Source: Plantago ovata (lineage: Eukaryota; Streptophyta; Magnoliopsida; Lamiales; Plantaginaceae). From it: a DNA stretch of 64,000 nt. The stretch is taken from the NCBI GenBank assembly GCA_028274465.1, contig CM051455.1, positions 50,321,351-50,385,350 of the forward strand, given 5' to 3'. Under the pieces are notes generated by a model. It was not told the origin of the DNA. It saw only the letters and a program-made list of their open reading frames with translations, and did no database searches. The position numbers were made by a program, and so were the translations under genes. Below are positions 1 through 12,800 of this stretch, piece after piece; within the stretch, counting starts at the first letter, position 1, and each line of letters opens with the position of its first letter.

Positions 1-47
1 ATATATGATTAAATTCCTCAATATTCAACCAAAAAGCTCTATTAAAA

Positions 48-163
<116 letters not shown>

Positions 164-396
164 CTTTCTCCGTTTCATTAATAAGTTCCTAAGGAACTAT
201 TCATCGCCACCTTTGACCATGTATAACTTCTAAATTACATTAGAGAAAAATATAATAAAATTATATTATAAAATTAAATGGAGTATATTTTCATAATTAA
301 CTTTTAATTTATATTGATACAATATAATTTAAAAGTTATACGTGGTCAAAGGTCGTGATGAATAGTCCATGTATGAACTTTTTAATGAAACGGAGA
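164..396. mobile_element. Stowaway-like MITE (Tc1/mariner type)
   Basis: The terminal inverted repeats are CTCCGTTTCATTAATAAG near the left end and its near-complement (CTTTTTAATGAAACGGAG) near the right end. TA flanks both sides (162-163 and 397-398). Inner arms also pair (GACCATGTATAACTT against AAGTTATACGTGGTC). At about 233 bp with no coding capacity, it is a typical non-autonomous mariner derivative. Confidence 0.8.
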
Positions 397-398
397 TA

Positions 399-3300
399 TG
401 AGTTTTTTCTATTTCATGAACCTAATGAACTAAACTTTATGAGTTAGTTGATCAATTAGTTTGGTTAAGTTGTCCAACATCCTAGTAATACTCACATAAT
501 TTTGGGTTCAATTTTACGTGGCTTACAGTTAACTATTAATTCTGGTTTTCTAAAATTTAAAATTAAGTACGTATTTGTTCTAAAAGTAGTATCTATCTGT
601 TGCATCTTCGAAGTCAATTTAAGTTGGGCGTACTATTTAAAGGTTAGCTAGTACTTAGTAGTAGTATGTAAAAAGAGAAAAATCCTATAAACATGTGGTT
701 GAAATTAACACTATGTGATAATCGATTCATCATAAATTTGGTAGCTGTAAATCATTAACCAAACTATATAATTTGTTTACTTGCGGTTTCTAATCATCAT
801 CTAAATTGATTAAGCTGGTCCAAATTAAGTTCCTTAATTAACTAAAACGTGATTTATGAATGATCTTTCATAGCAAATTGGATATAAATACAACATAAAC
901 AAAGTGACAAAAAGCATAATATCATGATAAACACACAGTTCTCTGAGAATTAAGCAAATTATTAGTAGTTTTAGTATGAAATGAAACTCGAGACTAGTTC
1001 TATTTCGTGAAGGAAGAAAATAAATATTTTTGGCAAATTATTAAGACATACAACAAGAAATTAAGAAACTGACGGTTCAAGATGATGCGTGACGTCCAAG
1101 ATCGAGGGCTGCGATATACACGTTCCTTGTTTATGGGGGGCCCACTTCTGTTACATAGTTCGAAACTGATCTCACATTTTACACACGGCTTGGCTTTCCT
1201 TTTTCCTCATGCAAATCACCAAACTTGGGCTGATTCAGGAGAAAATTCTCGGGACGTACGTAACTCATATACATAAATAGTTTATCGAAACCAAATATGA
1301 TATAACTAATTTTAGTATGTGAAAGATATATATAAACAAATAAAACATAAATTCCATCGTAAGTAACACACACCAAAATTTCAGAGAATTTTACAGTGTC
1401 GAAAATGCTATTCATACCAATAAAGTACACTGTTTTTTTAAAAAAAAATTCTTCCATAAGAACTTCATAGTTAAGTGACCTTAAGGCTTGAGTAATTCTG
1501 GAATAAATGACATTTGGGAAGTTTTCGGTACACACAAGTAAGGACAAAGTACAATTAAAGGATTGGGGACCTATTGGAAAGTTTATTATGAACATGGGTG
1601 ACCCCATGATTTAAGGTTAGAAGGGTCAAATTATACATAGATGATTTTTCAACATTTAGAGGGGTCGAAAACCTGAAAAATCTAAATAATACATATAATT
1701 GTTTTTTTCAAATTTTCTTTTTCTTTGGGGTGGTTGCGGACACCCCGCTGCCCCCTCTTGTTCACGTAAAAGTAAAGATAAAGTAGCGCATTAGAACATG
1801 TGTTTGATTAATTATTGGGGAGAGACATATCACCTCGGAGAGAGACTTTTACCGTGCCAGCCTAAAAAGTCGGGACTTCGACCCATTAATTAGTGTAATT
1901 AGTGGTATGGGCCTCACATATACTATTATATATTAGTTGGAGAAAATAATTTAATAATTCATGTATTTTTAACTCTAAACGTCACCTTTGATCACTGTTG
2001 TGCAGTTTCAATTTGAGATGAAGCGAAACCTTAATTATGTTATTTATTTTCCCTCTTTAAAGTTTAATCAACCTTCTATAGAAGTACTAATGTTATCAGT
2101 TAGTATACTGTAATCAATCTATAACTGCCATTAAAAACAATAATGTTGAATTAATTAACCGGTTAAGTTTGATGTCTGCAATTCACATCTTCGGATTAAT
2201 ATAGATTGATGTATCTTTCGGAACTCGATCGATTAGTTAAGAAAAAAGTACGCAAGAAGAATAAAGAGTAGGCAAGAAAAGAATAAGTAAGCAACATACT
2301 ACTAATATCGCATTGCTAAACAAATTAATATGCTGATTTTAGCTGAAGGATATGTACGGAAATGGAACGAACGATCGATAATATTCCTAGGTGAGCAATT
2401 TCGTCGTCTACCTTAGCTAATGATGGTGGATTAGACTAATTAAATGTTGGAAATCGACTCTTACATTTAACGATCATCGTACGTATGTCTCAATGTCTCA
2501 TGATGATTTTAAAACAACCACTCATCATGATTTCATTTAAGTCATCAAAACAAAATTAATACTCGTTTGGACATCAACCTAGTAGTTAGTTTTGTGGTTA
2601 ACCCTTCATTTTGAAAAGAATATACTCCATCCGATCTATTGGGACTTTCTAGGCAATAATTTATCTTAAAGATCGAACACAAATACTTTTTAAAATATAG
2701 TAGTATTATTTTTCCAAAAAAAAAAGGAGAAAAAATAAAATAAAATAAACCGATCGATATAACGGTCAAGTGAAACTGAAAAATGAGTATCGACAAAACC
2801 TGACCTGTAGACCATGCCATTTAGTCACCAGCCATGGGTCTAACAATAATCAACGCTCCAACAAAGGTTCCAAGACCTCATTAGTAAGGGAGGAGATAGG
2901 GATGGGCATTGCTGGGTGTTCCCTCTCCCAAATTCTGGATCAGCCCCCCTGTTGACTAGCACACCACTGTATGTTCCAAGTACTAAAATTTACTTCCCAA
3001 CAGATCCAATGACACCGGTACTCCCCCACTCGGAGAAGTTCATAAACCCAAAGATACAGCCTCATAAACCGACCATGGAAGCAACCCAAACCAAGAACCA
3101 TAGTAGCTAACCTCTTACACTTAATGTTCACAAAGAGACAAGTGACAAGTATTTTTTTTTAAATGACAAATATTAAAATTACTCTTACAATACTTTTATA
3201 CAAAGATCACAAACCACCTTATACCTCCACATCTAAACTACCTTATGTCTCTGTTAGGGATCGAGCACTGCACATCTCGTTTACTACTCCAAATCTCTTC

Positions 3301-3625
3301 CACTGCACCACCTTATAAATCCCAGTGAGTAACTAAATCTTGGATGAATAAGTTAGAAATACTGTACCTTCATGGGAATCATTGTGAGATATGAACACCA
3401 TTTTTGTTTGTGGCCTACACTTGTATTAACTCACCAAAAAATTTGAAAGTTTAACACTACATATAGTATATAATGTTAAAGATCACGAGGGAAATCAGAT
3501 AAATGAAATTACTAGACTAGTTTATAAAGTAGTTTATAAATGTTGTTGTATACGTACGTACGTACGTTACCCCAAGTCAACAACACAAGACAAGACAATA
3601 TGTATATCAATTATTATAATAAATA
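399..3625. other. Gene-free AT-rich stretch
   Basis: No open frame here looks like a protein; the longest are short and have no recognisable motif. Visible items are a short CGTACGTACGTA palindromic tract near 3550-3566, a possible hAT-MITE remnant near 1590-1775, and a T-run followed by CACATCTAAAC-type sequence near 3150-3300 that resembles retrotransposon tail debris. Otherwise nothing is supported. Confidence 0.6.
1590..1775. repeat. Remnant of a GGGG-rich MITE family
   Basis: Layout matches the better copy at 16050-16250: a GGGTC start, an internal AGAGGGGTCGAAAA-like segment, an AT-rich core with T and C/T runs, then a G-rich part ending in GCGGACACCCCGCTGCCCCC. Terminal repeats are too worn to place ends. 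The family assignment (hAT-like) is inferred from the CAGGGG..CCCCTG ends seen in other copies in the window. Confidence 0.35.
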
Positions 3626-3629
3626 AAAC

Positions 3630-4590
3630 TTTTTTTAGAAATAACAATTTTTATTTATTAATTGATAACCAAAAGCATAACAAATACTCCACGAATTACA
3701 TCACAACTCGCTCAATTCGCACTACATCATTTCCATTATTCCATAAAGAAATACAAAGTAAAGAAGTGAAATATGAGTAAAGACGTAACTCAACATTTTC
3801 TTTTTTGCGTTCAAATCATGTGAGTAGCTTTCGAATTTGAGATCAATGTCTGAATTGATTGACTAATATTGTAAAAAATTATCTAGTTCAGACTCATCCT
3901 AGGCTAGTTTCTGTATGACCTGTTTTTTTTTGTTTGGAAAATTATTTTCAAATTTATTCCAAAACCATCATGACTGTTCGTCGATCCTAAGATCCAGACG
4001 GGCTATAGCCAAATACATCAAAACTCGACTACATCTTGACAAGCACCTCCTAATCTATTTTACAATTCATAACAATAACGAAGGAGCTTGTCATCTCCAA
4101 TACAACAACATTTAACAGTCTTCTTAATTTCTTCTACAATATGCATGTGAAACGGCATATTTTGATATATATTCAGATTTCTAGCCTTCCAAATAGCATA
4201 TATGGTTTCAGTGAAAACCATCTTCAACAGCACTGCCTTGTTTGATTTACCCTTTGCCGCACGCAGTACCAGTTCATCTCATCTTGGAAACCACTGGGCC
4301 GATGCTGGAATTTCATCCAAACCAGAAGCCGGGCCCAAATCATCTTTGACATCTCACAGGCAAAAAACAGATGGGATACTGTTTCCTGTTCAGCGCCACA
4401 TAATGGGCAAGTATCATCATTCACCACATGCCATTTTGCTAACCTTTCTCTAGTATATAATCTATCAAGACAACAGAGCCAGAGAATGAAGTGCGTTCGT
4501 GGCCTAGCTTTGTTTCTGTACATGATTTTCCGCCATGGTACATGTTTTCTCAAGCTCTTGGAGCTATTGTACATGTTTCTGTATATTACT
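3630..4590 (-). mobile_element. 5'-truncated LINE fragment (zf-RVT region)
   Basis: Between 4574 and 4224 the minus strand encodes a reverse-transcriptase-associated zinc-binding domain (zf-RVT). It shows ARPRTHFILWL, a CPLCG Cys pair and an HLFFAC motif. Further downstream, TETIYAIWKARN follows in another frame, the usual end of plant L1-like ORF2. The A-rich 3' end (T-run on plus) is near 3630-3640. The domain resembles the one in the LINE at 17.1-20.1 kb more than the one at 59-64 kb, so it probably belongs to the same clade. No RT or endonuclease remains. Confidence 0.75.
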
Positions 4591-4599
4591 ATCTAATAT

Positions 4600-4800
4600 T
4601 CTTGTTTGGGTACATTGAAAATTTGTAAGATTTTTGGTTTGGGTAGGTTGTGATGGTTGTATTTCATTTTTGTCTGTTTGGGTTTCGGAGTATGCTCCGT
4701 GAGTTTTTCATGTAATTGTCGTGAGCATTCTTTATACTCGGTTATTAATAAAAAATTTTGCCGCTTAAAAAATAAATAAAATATATTAAGTATTTAAAAA
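4600..4800 (+). mobile_element. LINE 3' tail with stem-loop
   Basis: A GT-rich strand is followed by a CGGAG-TATG-CTCCG hairpin at 4686-4699, then GAGCATTCTTTATACTCG, TTAATAAAAAATTTTGCCG and a long A-run. The same order recurs at 31.5 kb and in part at 15.3 kb, marking it as the 3' end of a recurrent non-LTR family. It sits head-on against the minus-strand LINE piece. Confidence 0.65.
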
Positions 4801-5496
4801 AAAAAAGTCAAAGACTCAAAAACCATCACCACAGCAATAAAGCTGGCCTGAACCTCCATATATCACATTACCGAAAATCAAAACCCCAAGTCCACAATTG
4901 AAATAGTGACAAAAGTCAAATCAGAACCACTTAACATGGGTCGAACCTCAACAGTACACCAAATGATACTAGCTCTAGCTAGTACGTAGGATAAGCACTT
5001 TCTAATTTATAATAAAATAGTTCATAAATGTGTCTGTTTTATTGTTTTTCTTTAGTTGGAAACTTCAATATCACAATATATATGAAGGGATGAATCATGA
5101 ATGAATGAATAGGAAGCATATCATTTCGTTGTGTAATAACGTCTTTCGTTATTGTTTTGTTGCTCTTTATCAACTGGTTCATCTCTTTCTCTCGTAAGCA
5201 CATTTATGATTTATGGGTACTCTTCTGTAAGTTCTAGAAAAAGTTCTTTTCTTTTCTAAAAATGAATAACTTTGATCAATTTGAACAATATATACGTTAC
5301 GTTGTAACCTAATAATCTATGTTAAGGAGATCGATGGAAGCCGCGTCATTGTATGGTATCTAGTCTAGACTATAATATCATATCACACATGAATTCAATT
5401 GCATCGACCTAATATACCACTATAACACCTAACGCGCTAATTAACTAGCCACATCTCCTATTCTACCTAGTCTTCATTATCTAATCTTTAGACTAC
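4801..5496. other. Gene-free interval
   Basis: Unique-looking AT-rich sequence between a LINE tail and a Stowaway MITE. No coding, RNA-gene or repeat signal could be supported. Confidence 0.5.
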
Positions 5497-5498
5497 TA

Positions 5499-5756
5499 CT
5501 CCCTCTGATTTTTTTTAATTGTCGTTTTAGGATTTTTACACATTTTAATACATCTCATTCAATTTATTGATTTTATAAATATACTACAATAATTACAAGT
5601 AATTATGATACTTCAACCAATAAGAAGCTTCAAAATGGCATGGAATTCATCAAAATGCATTAATTATGATGAAAGTCTATCTTGAAAATGCAAACCGACA
5701 AGTATTTTTCAAATAGTAAAAAATCTAAAACGACAACTATTAAAAATAGGAGGGAG
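5499..5756. mobile_element. Stowaway-like MITE
   Basis: Ends are CTCCCTCTGATTTT and AAAATAGGAGGGAG, an inverted pair that continues inward (AATTGTCGTTTTAG against CTAAAACGACAACT). TA target duplications lie at 5497-5498 and 5757-5758. The length of 258 bp and lack of coding sequence are typical of Stowaway. Confidence 0.88.
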
Positions 5757-5947
5757 TATACTATTAGTCAAGTAGTATGTTATTATCAGTTTGATTCAAT
5801 TTTTTAGAACATACAATTTTCAAATTTTCAGTTAAGTTAATATCAATTCAGTTCCGTCTTAATCAATTTAAATTTTTCCAGCTGAGTCCATCAAGCAGTA
5901 TGGCACCCTTTTCAGTGAGAATCTAAAAACAAAATCACACCTTCAGA

Positions 5948-6110
5948 GGAGTATAAGGTGGTCTGGTGGTTAGGGTGCTGGAGTAGCAACGAGAGGTCGG
6001 AGGTTCGAACCTCCACGGAGGTATACATTTAGTATAGGTGTATTTGGAGTTATATAAGATTGTTAAGAAGTAGCGTAGGAGAAGGAGTAGGATAGATAGA
6101 TTTGACATGC
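5948..6110 (+). mobile_element. tRNA-derived SINE-like element
   Basis: An RNA polymerase III A box (TGGTCTGGTGG, about 5959-5969) and a B box (GGTTCGAACC, 6002-6011) are spaced as in tRNAs. The B box sits inside a perfect T-arm stem, GGAGG/CCTCC. The expected acceptor stem does not pair, so this is not a functional tRNA. A tRNA-like head plus an unrelated tail is the plan of plant SINEs. The 3' end is uncertain. Confidence 0.6.
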
Positions 6111-6312
6111 AAAATTTCAAATTAAATTTCAACAACAAAATACACACATAATTGTAACGAGAAATCAAATTTGTTGGTAATTTATCGCTCTTCACGTGCG
6201 GATTTCTCTTTTAATCATAATTTTGTTGGTATTATGTTGGTGATTTGATATAAATTGTAACGAACTGATTTATCTTGGAACACATCGTTGGTGAGGGCTC
6301 TGTTTCTTGTAG

Positions 6313-6961
6313 CACTACAAAAAACACAATTTTGGTGACCCGGCTACTGGTCGCTAAACCAGGTCCTATTCGTCGCTAAATTTTTTAGAGTCCCAATAAG
6401 AAAGTGGTCGCTAAATTTAGGCTGAATTTCAAAAATCCATGTCTTTGCGAATTTCAAACCCCCAACCTCACATCGCTAATACAACACCCTTAACCACTCC
6501 ACCACACTTCATTTACATATTTTTTAAATGAGTTTTAGAAACATATCTAGTTGTTGTTCTTCGTAATCACTTCGGTTTTAATGTTATTTTATTTCTTTGT
6601 GTATTGCTTATGCACGTTCATTGTAAACTTTTATATTTTTTGTTCGTATTAAAATTTTACCGTTAAAAAAGAAAAAAAAAACTTTAGCGACCATGTTATT
6701 GGTTGATTTTTTATTTTTTTAACCCGGTCAATAAATTAGCGACCAATAAAGGTTATTGGTCGCTAAATTTATTGACAAATAGCTTATTGGTGCCTAAATT
6801 AAATTAAATGATTTTTTTAACCCGGTCAATAAATTAGCGACCAATAGGTAATGAGTCATTGGTCACTAAATTTAACGACCAATGACTTATTGGTTGCTAA
6901 ATTAGTGACCAATAACCTTTGGTCACTAATCGTGTCACTAAAAGTTGTTTTTCTTGCAGTG
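6313..6961. mobile_element. Non-autonomous CACTA (En/Spm) element
   Basis: It begins CACTACAAAAAACAC and ends GTTTTTCTTGCAGTG, the inverted termini of the CACTA superfamily, and is flanked by a 3-bp duplication TAG (6310-6312 and 6962-6964). Both ends carry many subterminal copies of a motif like TTATTGGTCGCTAAATTT in both orientations; in this superfamily such repeats bind the transposase. At 649 bp there is no transposase gene. A LINE tail is nested inside. Confidence 0.92.
6540..6685 (+). mobile_element. LINE 3' tail nested in the CACTA element
   Basis: The segment runs through TTGTGTATTGCTTATGCACG and a TTCGTATTAAAATTTTACCG stretch to an A-rich tail. This matches the TTAATAAAATTTTGCCG-poly(A) ending seen at 4.7, 15.3 and 31.6 kb. 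Subterminal repeats of the CACTA element resume directly after the A-run, so this inserted into it. Confidence 0.6.
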
Positions 6962-7349
6962 TAGTGTGAGGCGTTGACGACGTGGGTGGCAAGATATATA
7001 GTCGAAGAATTCACCCGTTACCGGGAAGATATTAACTTTGAGTAGATTATTTCAAGGTTGTGTACATGACCTAACGCTTATTTGTGTTAGTAGAGCTTAG
7101 TTTTGTGATTAAACTAGGCTATATTCTCTATTCTTGTATGTTCTACATCTCTTTAATTATGTCTGATTCGCGGGATATCTGAGGAGATATCCATCACATT
7201 ATCGCACATAGCTCAAATCCCACTCTATAGCAAATAATTTCTTGACATTTTTTCTTTTGAAGTAAAAGCAACCATATTAATGTCAAGTTACATTGGTGCA
7301 TAAAAATGGTAAAACTGAAAAACCAAAACTTTTCTCATCTACATCTCGC

Positions 7350-8005
7350 AGAGGTGGAGCCAGAAATGAAAAGTGGGGGTGGCGAGATATATTATCACAA
7401 GATACTTATTCGGAAGTTAAGAAAGTTGATTAGAAAAATACAACAAAAAAATTTAGGGGTGACGAAATGTGAAAATTTTACAAATATATACATATATATG
7501 ATAATTAAAAAATTCAAAAGTTTGGGGAGGACCGCCAGCCCTGTCTCCCTCCAAGTCGTCTCGGGCCAAAAATAAGCCACTTTATTATAAATTAAATAAG
7601 GAAACTAATAACTTGGTTTTATCAATAATCACTCTCGATGGAGACAAACTCATAGCACTATTTTGCAATTGTTGGATTATTGGATTACATTCATATTGTC
7701 TCCCTCAGGGCGAAGTCAGAATTTTTTTCGCCCCGTGCTAATTGATATAGTTATATAAATTAAAATAATAATTAACTTAATGTATAAAAATATATATTTA
7801 TCTTCATATTATTTGTTCATTAGAATTGTCAAATATCACATATATATAGATTAGATTGTATTATTAGAGTTAAAAAAGAAGAATCAAACTCAAAATTACC
7901 TGTGCTAATTCAAAAAATTAATTTATAAATACATATAAAATATCAGTTTTTCCAATTTCGACATGTGCATAGGCTGAAAGCCTCTGCCTTCGCCCCTGGA
8001 ACTCT
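7350..8005. repeat. Two worn GGGG/CCCC-ended MITE-like repeats
   Basis: The first (about 7350-7575) starts GAGGTGGAGCCAGAAATG and ends in a CCTCCAAG-type border. The second (about 7706-8000) starts CAGGGCGAAGTCAGAA and ends CTGCCTTCGCCCCTG, an imperfect inverted pair. Ends of the CAGGGGCGAAG type match the hAT-like MITE at 30105-30469. No target duplication was confirmed for either. Confidence 0.45.
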
Positions 8006-9819
8006 CCCTCAACTCGTAGAAAGTTCAGTTCTCGGGCCATAGGCATAGACTGTTGAATGGATCTTTGATGGTGTGATCCAGATGGATCACACCATAATGG
8101 ATCGGACCTAGATTGGGTCCAGATCCATTTGACAGGCTGAGGCATAGCACTTCTGGCAGCTAAACATTCAGCTACTTTTAGACAAACAATATGAGACAGG
8201 CTCATAGCACTATTTTAAACTGATTTTGGTTGCTTTTATAAGTTTAAAATGATTGGTATTGCTATCTCAGCCATATAAATCCTGCTATATACTTATGACA
8301 GGTAAAATGAATTTATCTCATTGTCGTATACACATGTAGAAGGTGACAAATTATTAACTTGTAGTTTCTGTTTCGGAGATCTAGAGAAATAACATGCCCG
8401 GTTAGATTGTCACACTTGACACCTATACATTCGCAACAATCAGTGCTTGTATCCTACGAGGACAATTGGTTGGAAGCATCCGAGAAGCTTGCCTTAAGTT
8501 TCAGGAGAGCTTTCATAATCATTTCCCCTGTAACACAACCGAAATTTGCATTCACTCGTTTCCCCCAGCAACACATCATCATCGTCGAATGTGTAACTAG
8601 AAACAAAAATAAAAAGATGGGAGTGGCAAAAGACATGATCATGTTCTCCTCCACATGAAACTGAAACCAAATACGACTGCAAACGTTGCTTGAAGATGCT
8701 AGTAGGCAGATGATATGAACAAGGACAAGCCACAAGTGGCTTATCTTTAGGCCAATGCCAGCTCCCCAAGATGATCAATGGCAGTGGTATAGCTAGTGTA
8801 TCTGGGTCAATAAATAAGAAATTTGTTTATCTGGTCACCATTGTCAATTCATACAAAAATTCCATGGAACCACGGTAATGGAACGGTTCCAATACCTCAA
8901 ACAAGAGAGGCCTCTTGTTTCACAGCCCTTTCGCTCTTTAACACCCCCAGACCTAACTCTCATACACACATTGTATTTGAGCTCCAGAAACACAACTTAC
9001 TTTCCGAGTCGGGAGGCCGGAGGTGGATATATGACAGAAGGTCTTATGTATCATCGATGCATGGTCATGTTCACGAGTAAAGTTTCTTTGGAGAAAGGGA
9101 GATTCTGGAAACTTTGAATTTATCATTCTCACTACCAGCCCACTGAAATTTACATCAACCGTAAAGAGTAGCACTTATTAGTTGACAAGCAAGACCTCAC
9201 AGTCAACAACATTTAAGCATCCTCAGATGTTCTTATTCAGATGTATTCAAGATTTTGAGCATCCACAGCCACATGCCCTAAACTACCACTTCATTTGATA
9301 GAACAAATTTACAAAAGACATTTGGACAACCATTTCCTGTTACTGAAATCGAAGCAAAGCATGACCTAGTATAATTCAAGTACATATCTATACACAAGTT
9401 CAGATACATAATCATCTGCTTCACCTGAACAACATATGCACACAGAAAAGATCAGGCCATTATAAGCCAATCTCAATCCGGCTGTGCATAGTAAGGAAAA
9501 TATATAAAAGAATGTTGCAGCAGCCTCAAGAGCCAGATATTAGAATTATACGTGTAAAACAATAAACGGAAAAAAGCATTCTATACACACATAAACATGA
9601 AAATAGGAGGAAACAAAATTATAGCTATGCACAACAAACTCACATTACGACAACTGGCTATGAAAAGCTAAGCTAGCTTGTAAATAAGGTTTCATAAACC
9701 ACATAAATTCCTGTCTATTACCTCCATCTCTGCAGAAGCTTTACTTGCTACATATACTCTTACCTTTTGGCCAAAGTTTCACTATGGAAATCTTAGAACA
9801 ATCACTACACGGGCAAACC
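8006..9819. other. Gene-poor interval downstream of the COL gene
   Basis: It contains a perfect 13-bp palindrome with a 2-bp spacer at 8068-8095 and probably the 3'UTR of the COL gene close to 9820. Overlapping short open frames at 8450-9120 on both strands show no recognisable motif and no splice structure I could support. Confidence 0.45.
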
Positions 9820-12800
9820 TTAGCGGTCAATCTTTGCAAAACGGCCCTTTATTCTTGTCCTGGTCTCAGCCCGAACCTTCCTTGATTCATATCTTATATG
9901 CTTATCATACCTGTTATTTCATAAATTAAACAGCAGATCTTTAGTCTCTATAAGAAGTAAAAATTTAATAGATGTAACTCCACAGAATCAGATGTGACTT
10001 ATAAATGCCTGAAAGTCGAAAGAGAGCATTATTTATGGCTTCAAGCATGTTGGCTTTACCTTCTAGTTTTCTTTTTTCTTTATATCGAGAGAGTGCAGAG
10101 TCTCTTTCCTGGCTGTTCAATTCACGCACAACGGCTGTAGGAATAACTGGACGTTCTTCAGATCAACATGATTGGATGGCAGAGCTTCTTGAGGACCATT
10201 TGCAGTACCTGACCCGTCTGCAGCATCTGAATCCTTGTCAGGTACTATGTGGTTCAAGTCAATTAAGCTATCGAAGAAGGTTGGAGATAAGCCCTGATCT
10301 GGAAATCCACCACTATAATCACACCACTGCTGTGCACCAGTCTGCAGATAGAATAGGATTACTTCTTTGACTATATCATCTTCTCCTAAAATATGTTCAG
10401 TTTTTACCAAGATCAATGAGATCAATTTTAATCCCAGGGTCACCTGATTCGATGAACGCTCAGAGCGTGAACATGGTGCGCGGTATGCGATTCTCTCCTC
10501 TCTGGAATCCAATTCTCCAGAGAATCACATAACACTAATTCACTGATTTTTTTGGACACAATTTGCTACTATTCGAAATGTGATTCTTAAAGTATCGGAA
10601 CGTGATTCGCTACTATTTATAATTTGATTCGAGGGTAGTATGATTTATATCAAATAAATAAACACTGATTAAAATTTTAAATATGAAATCGTGTTTATTG
10701 AAGAAAGAAGAGTAAAGAATTATTTACCACTATATAATGCGCTAAACAGTTCCAATAATTACTACTAAAATCAATTATATCCATCTATGTCTTCATTTTG
10801 GTTATTATTTCCGATTCGCTGAATCTGGAGAATCGGCACGCAAACCTGAGAGAATCAAGTACTCCGAAGAACCACAAACTAGAACGTGTATTCCGGTTTG
10901 TGATTCGCTGGGGTTTGAGAGAATCAGTAACCAATTAATCCATCCATTCATAAATCTTCTGACATGCAGATTGAAATTGAACAATTCATTTGCTCACATA
11001 AAACTAATCACTGAAGTACTTATTACCAAGAGCAACTAAACTAAGTAGGAATTTCATGCCATACCGAGCCAAGATAGAATGTTCCACAATGAAAAATTGA
11101 ACAATATTGGTTTAACAATTGAAAGTTAAAAGTGAATATTATGAAACACTCGGTCTACTGGTAAAATTGAAAAGCAGGTTGACCAACTCAAACTACCAGT
11201 GTAACAAAAAGGAGAAGTCTGGAGAACATAAACAGATCCCAAAAAAACATACAATAACCTTTTGAAACTGTTAAAAGTAAATAGCTATGCTCACAAATTC
11301 AAAGTATACATATGTTCAGATAATAATACATTCATAAATCATAAGTAGCAGCACAAGTTTTTTGCTTAATGACTGTGTCCAATACGGGTGGTTTCTAACA
11401 TTCACCTCTTTACTTTCACATGCTAGGTATATCTTTTATATAATGTACTGTACTATTCGATGGTTTAACATACTAATAAACAAAACATTCAAGCTACACA
11501 ATCTATAAATTGGTATGCAAGTCAAGAATCAATTGCGGATCGTGACAAACAAGAAGGAAGCAATAGTACCTCATAAAGCGATAGTGGCTCTGATTTGTTC
11601 GGAATCCCTGGACTGGTCTCTGTCAATTCATGCTTTCCAGGCACTTGCAATTGAAATCCATCATTGGGTTCAAAGTCTTCAAGAGAACCACTGAAGTTGG
11701 GGTCATCTTTAGCCATCTCACGAAGTTGGCAAAGTATTTCTTCTTTGTGCTTACCACATACAGCATTCCGGTTCTGATCAAATAGCAGTAATCTAAAGGA
11801 GGTTAACATTTTCAAATGGACACAAAACTAGCTCAAATATAAGACAATTCCAGTTTTCACCATCACACACACAAAAGACATTTTTAAACAAAAGTCAAAC
11901 TTGAATCAGAAAACCAAATGTTTGCCAATGACAGTGTCAAATGACAAGAGAAGAAGGAAATCTAACACAAGCATAAGATAAGTGCAGTTCAGACAGCACA
12001 CAAAAACATAACATAGTTGATTTGGAGGAAAGTTGCACCAAACCCCAATATGCCATTCGGCATTCGTGCACTTTGAAGTTTGAACCCTCAAGCTACTAGC
12101 ATTTGAAATAAATTTCACTATGTCAAACTACCAGCCAACACCAACCATATCACAAGCAAAATTACCAGAATCCACATCAAAATGAAAACATAATACAATA
12201 ATACCATTGCAACAAGCATTGAAGGAGATGATATTTATTCTTCAAAAGATCACGAGTCTCAATTAAAAATAAAACTATAACACGCTAAAGTAGTTATGCT
12301 GCTATATCTACAACAAGAATCACACAGCTCCTAATCCTATGAAAACCATTATGAAATCCCTAGTCCACTAAACATCGTTAATCGATAACAACACGAAACC
12401 TTTCCACCAAATTAATCCAGCCTAATTACCCTAGATTCGAGACCTCATAAGCGAACGAATACATTGTTCTAAGCCTGACTCATGCATCTTCCAAATTGAG
12501 CCGTAGTACAATAGCTAATCTCTAATCAGCTACACAACGGCATAAGTATAAAATTTAGCATCTATGAAGTAAAAAATCCTAGTACCATTTACTAGTATCT
12601 ATAACAGGCACAGAAAAGCAGAAACAAGCAACAAAAGTAGAAGAATTTGAAGCCTAATTGTCCTAGATTCGACTCATAACCGAGCACACCGTTCAAATTC
12701 TGAGTACAATAGCTAATATCTAATCATCTAGATGAAGTAATACCATTTACTACAAGTCTACAAGCAAGAAAAGCATGAGAATTTAATCAAGAAACAGAGC

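Noticed and set aside
5948-6022. A functional tRNA gene
   Set aside because: A and B boxes and the T-arm are good, but the acceptor stem does not pair and the D-arm/anticodon arm are irregular. A tRNA-derived SINE explains it better.
8450-9120. Possible gene in overlapping frames on both strands
   Set aside because: Three or more frames are open by chance in moderately balanced DNA; no domain, no consistent splice sites and no counterpart in the duplicated segments.
10005-10370. Plus-strand 121-codon frame opposite the COL 3' exon
   Set aside because: It is antisense to the CCT-containing exon, which is recognisable on the minus strand ([30 protein letters not shown]).
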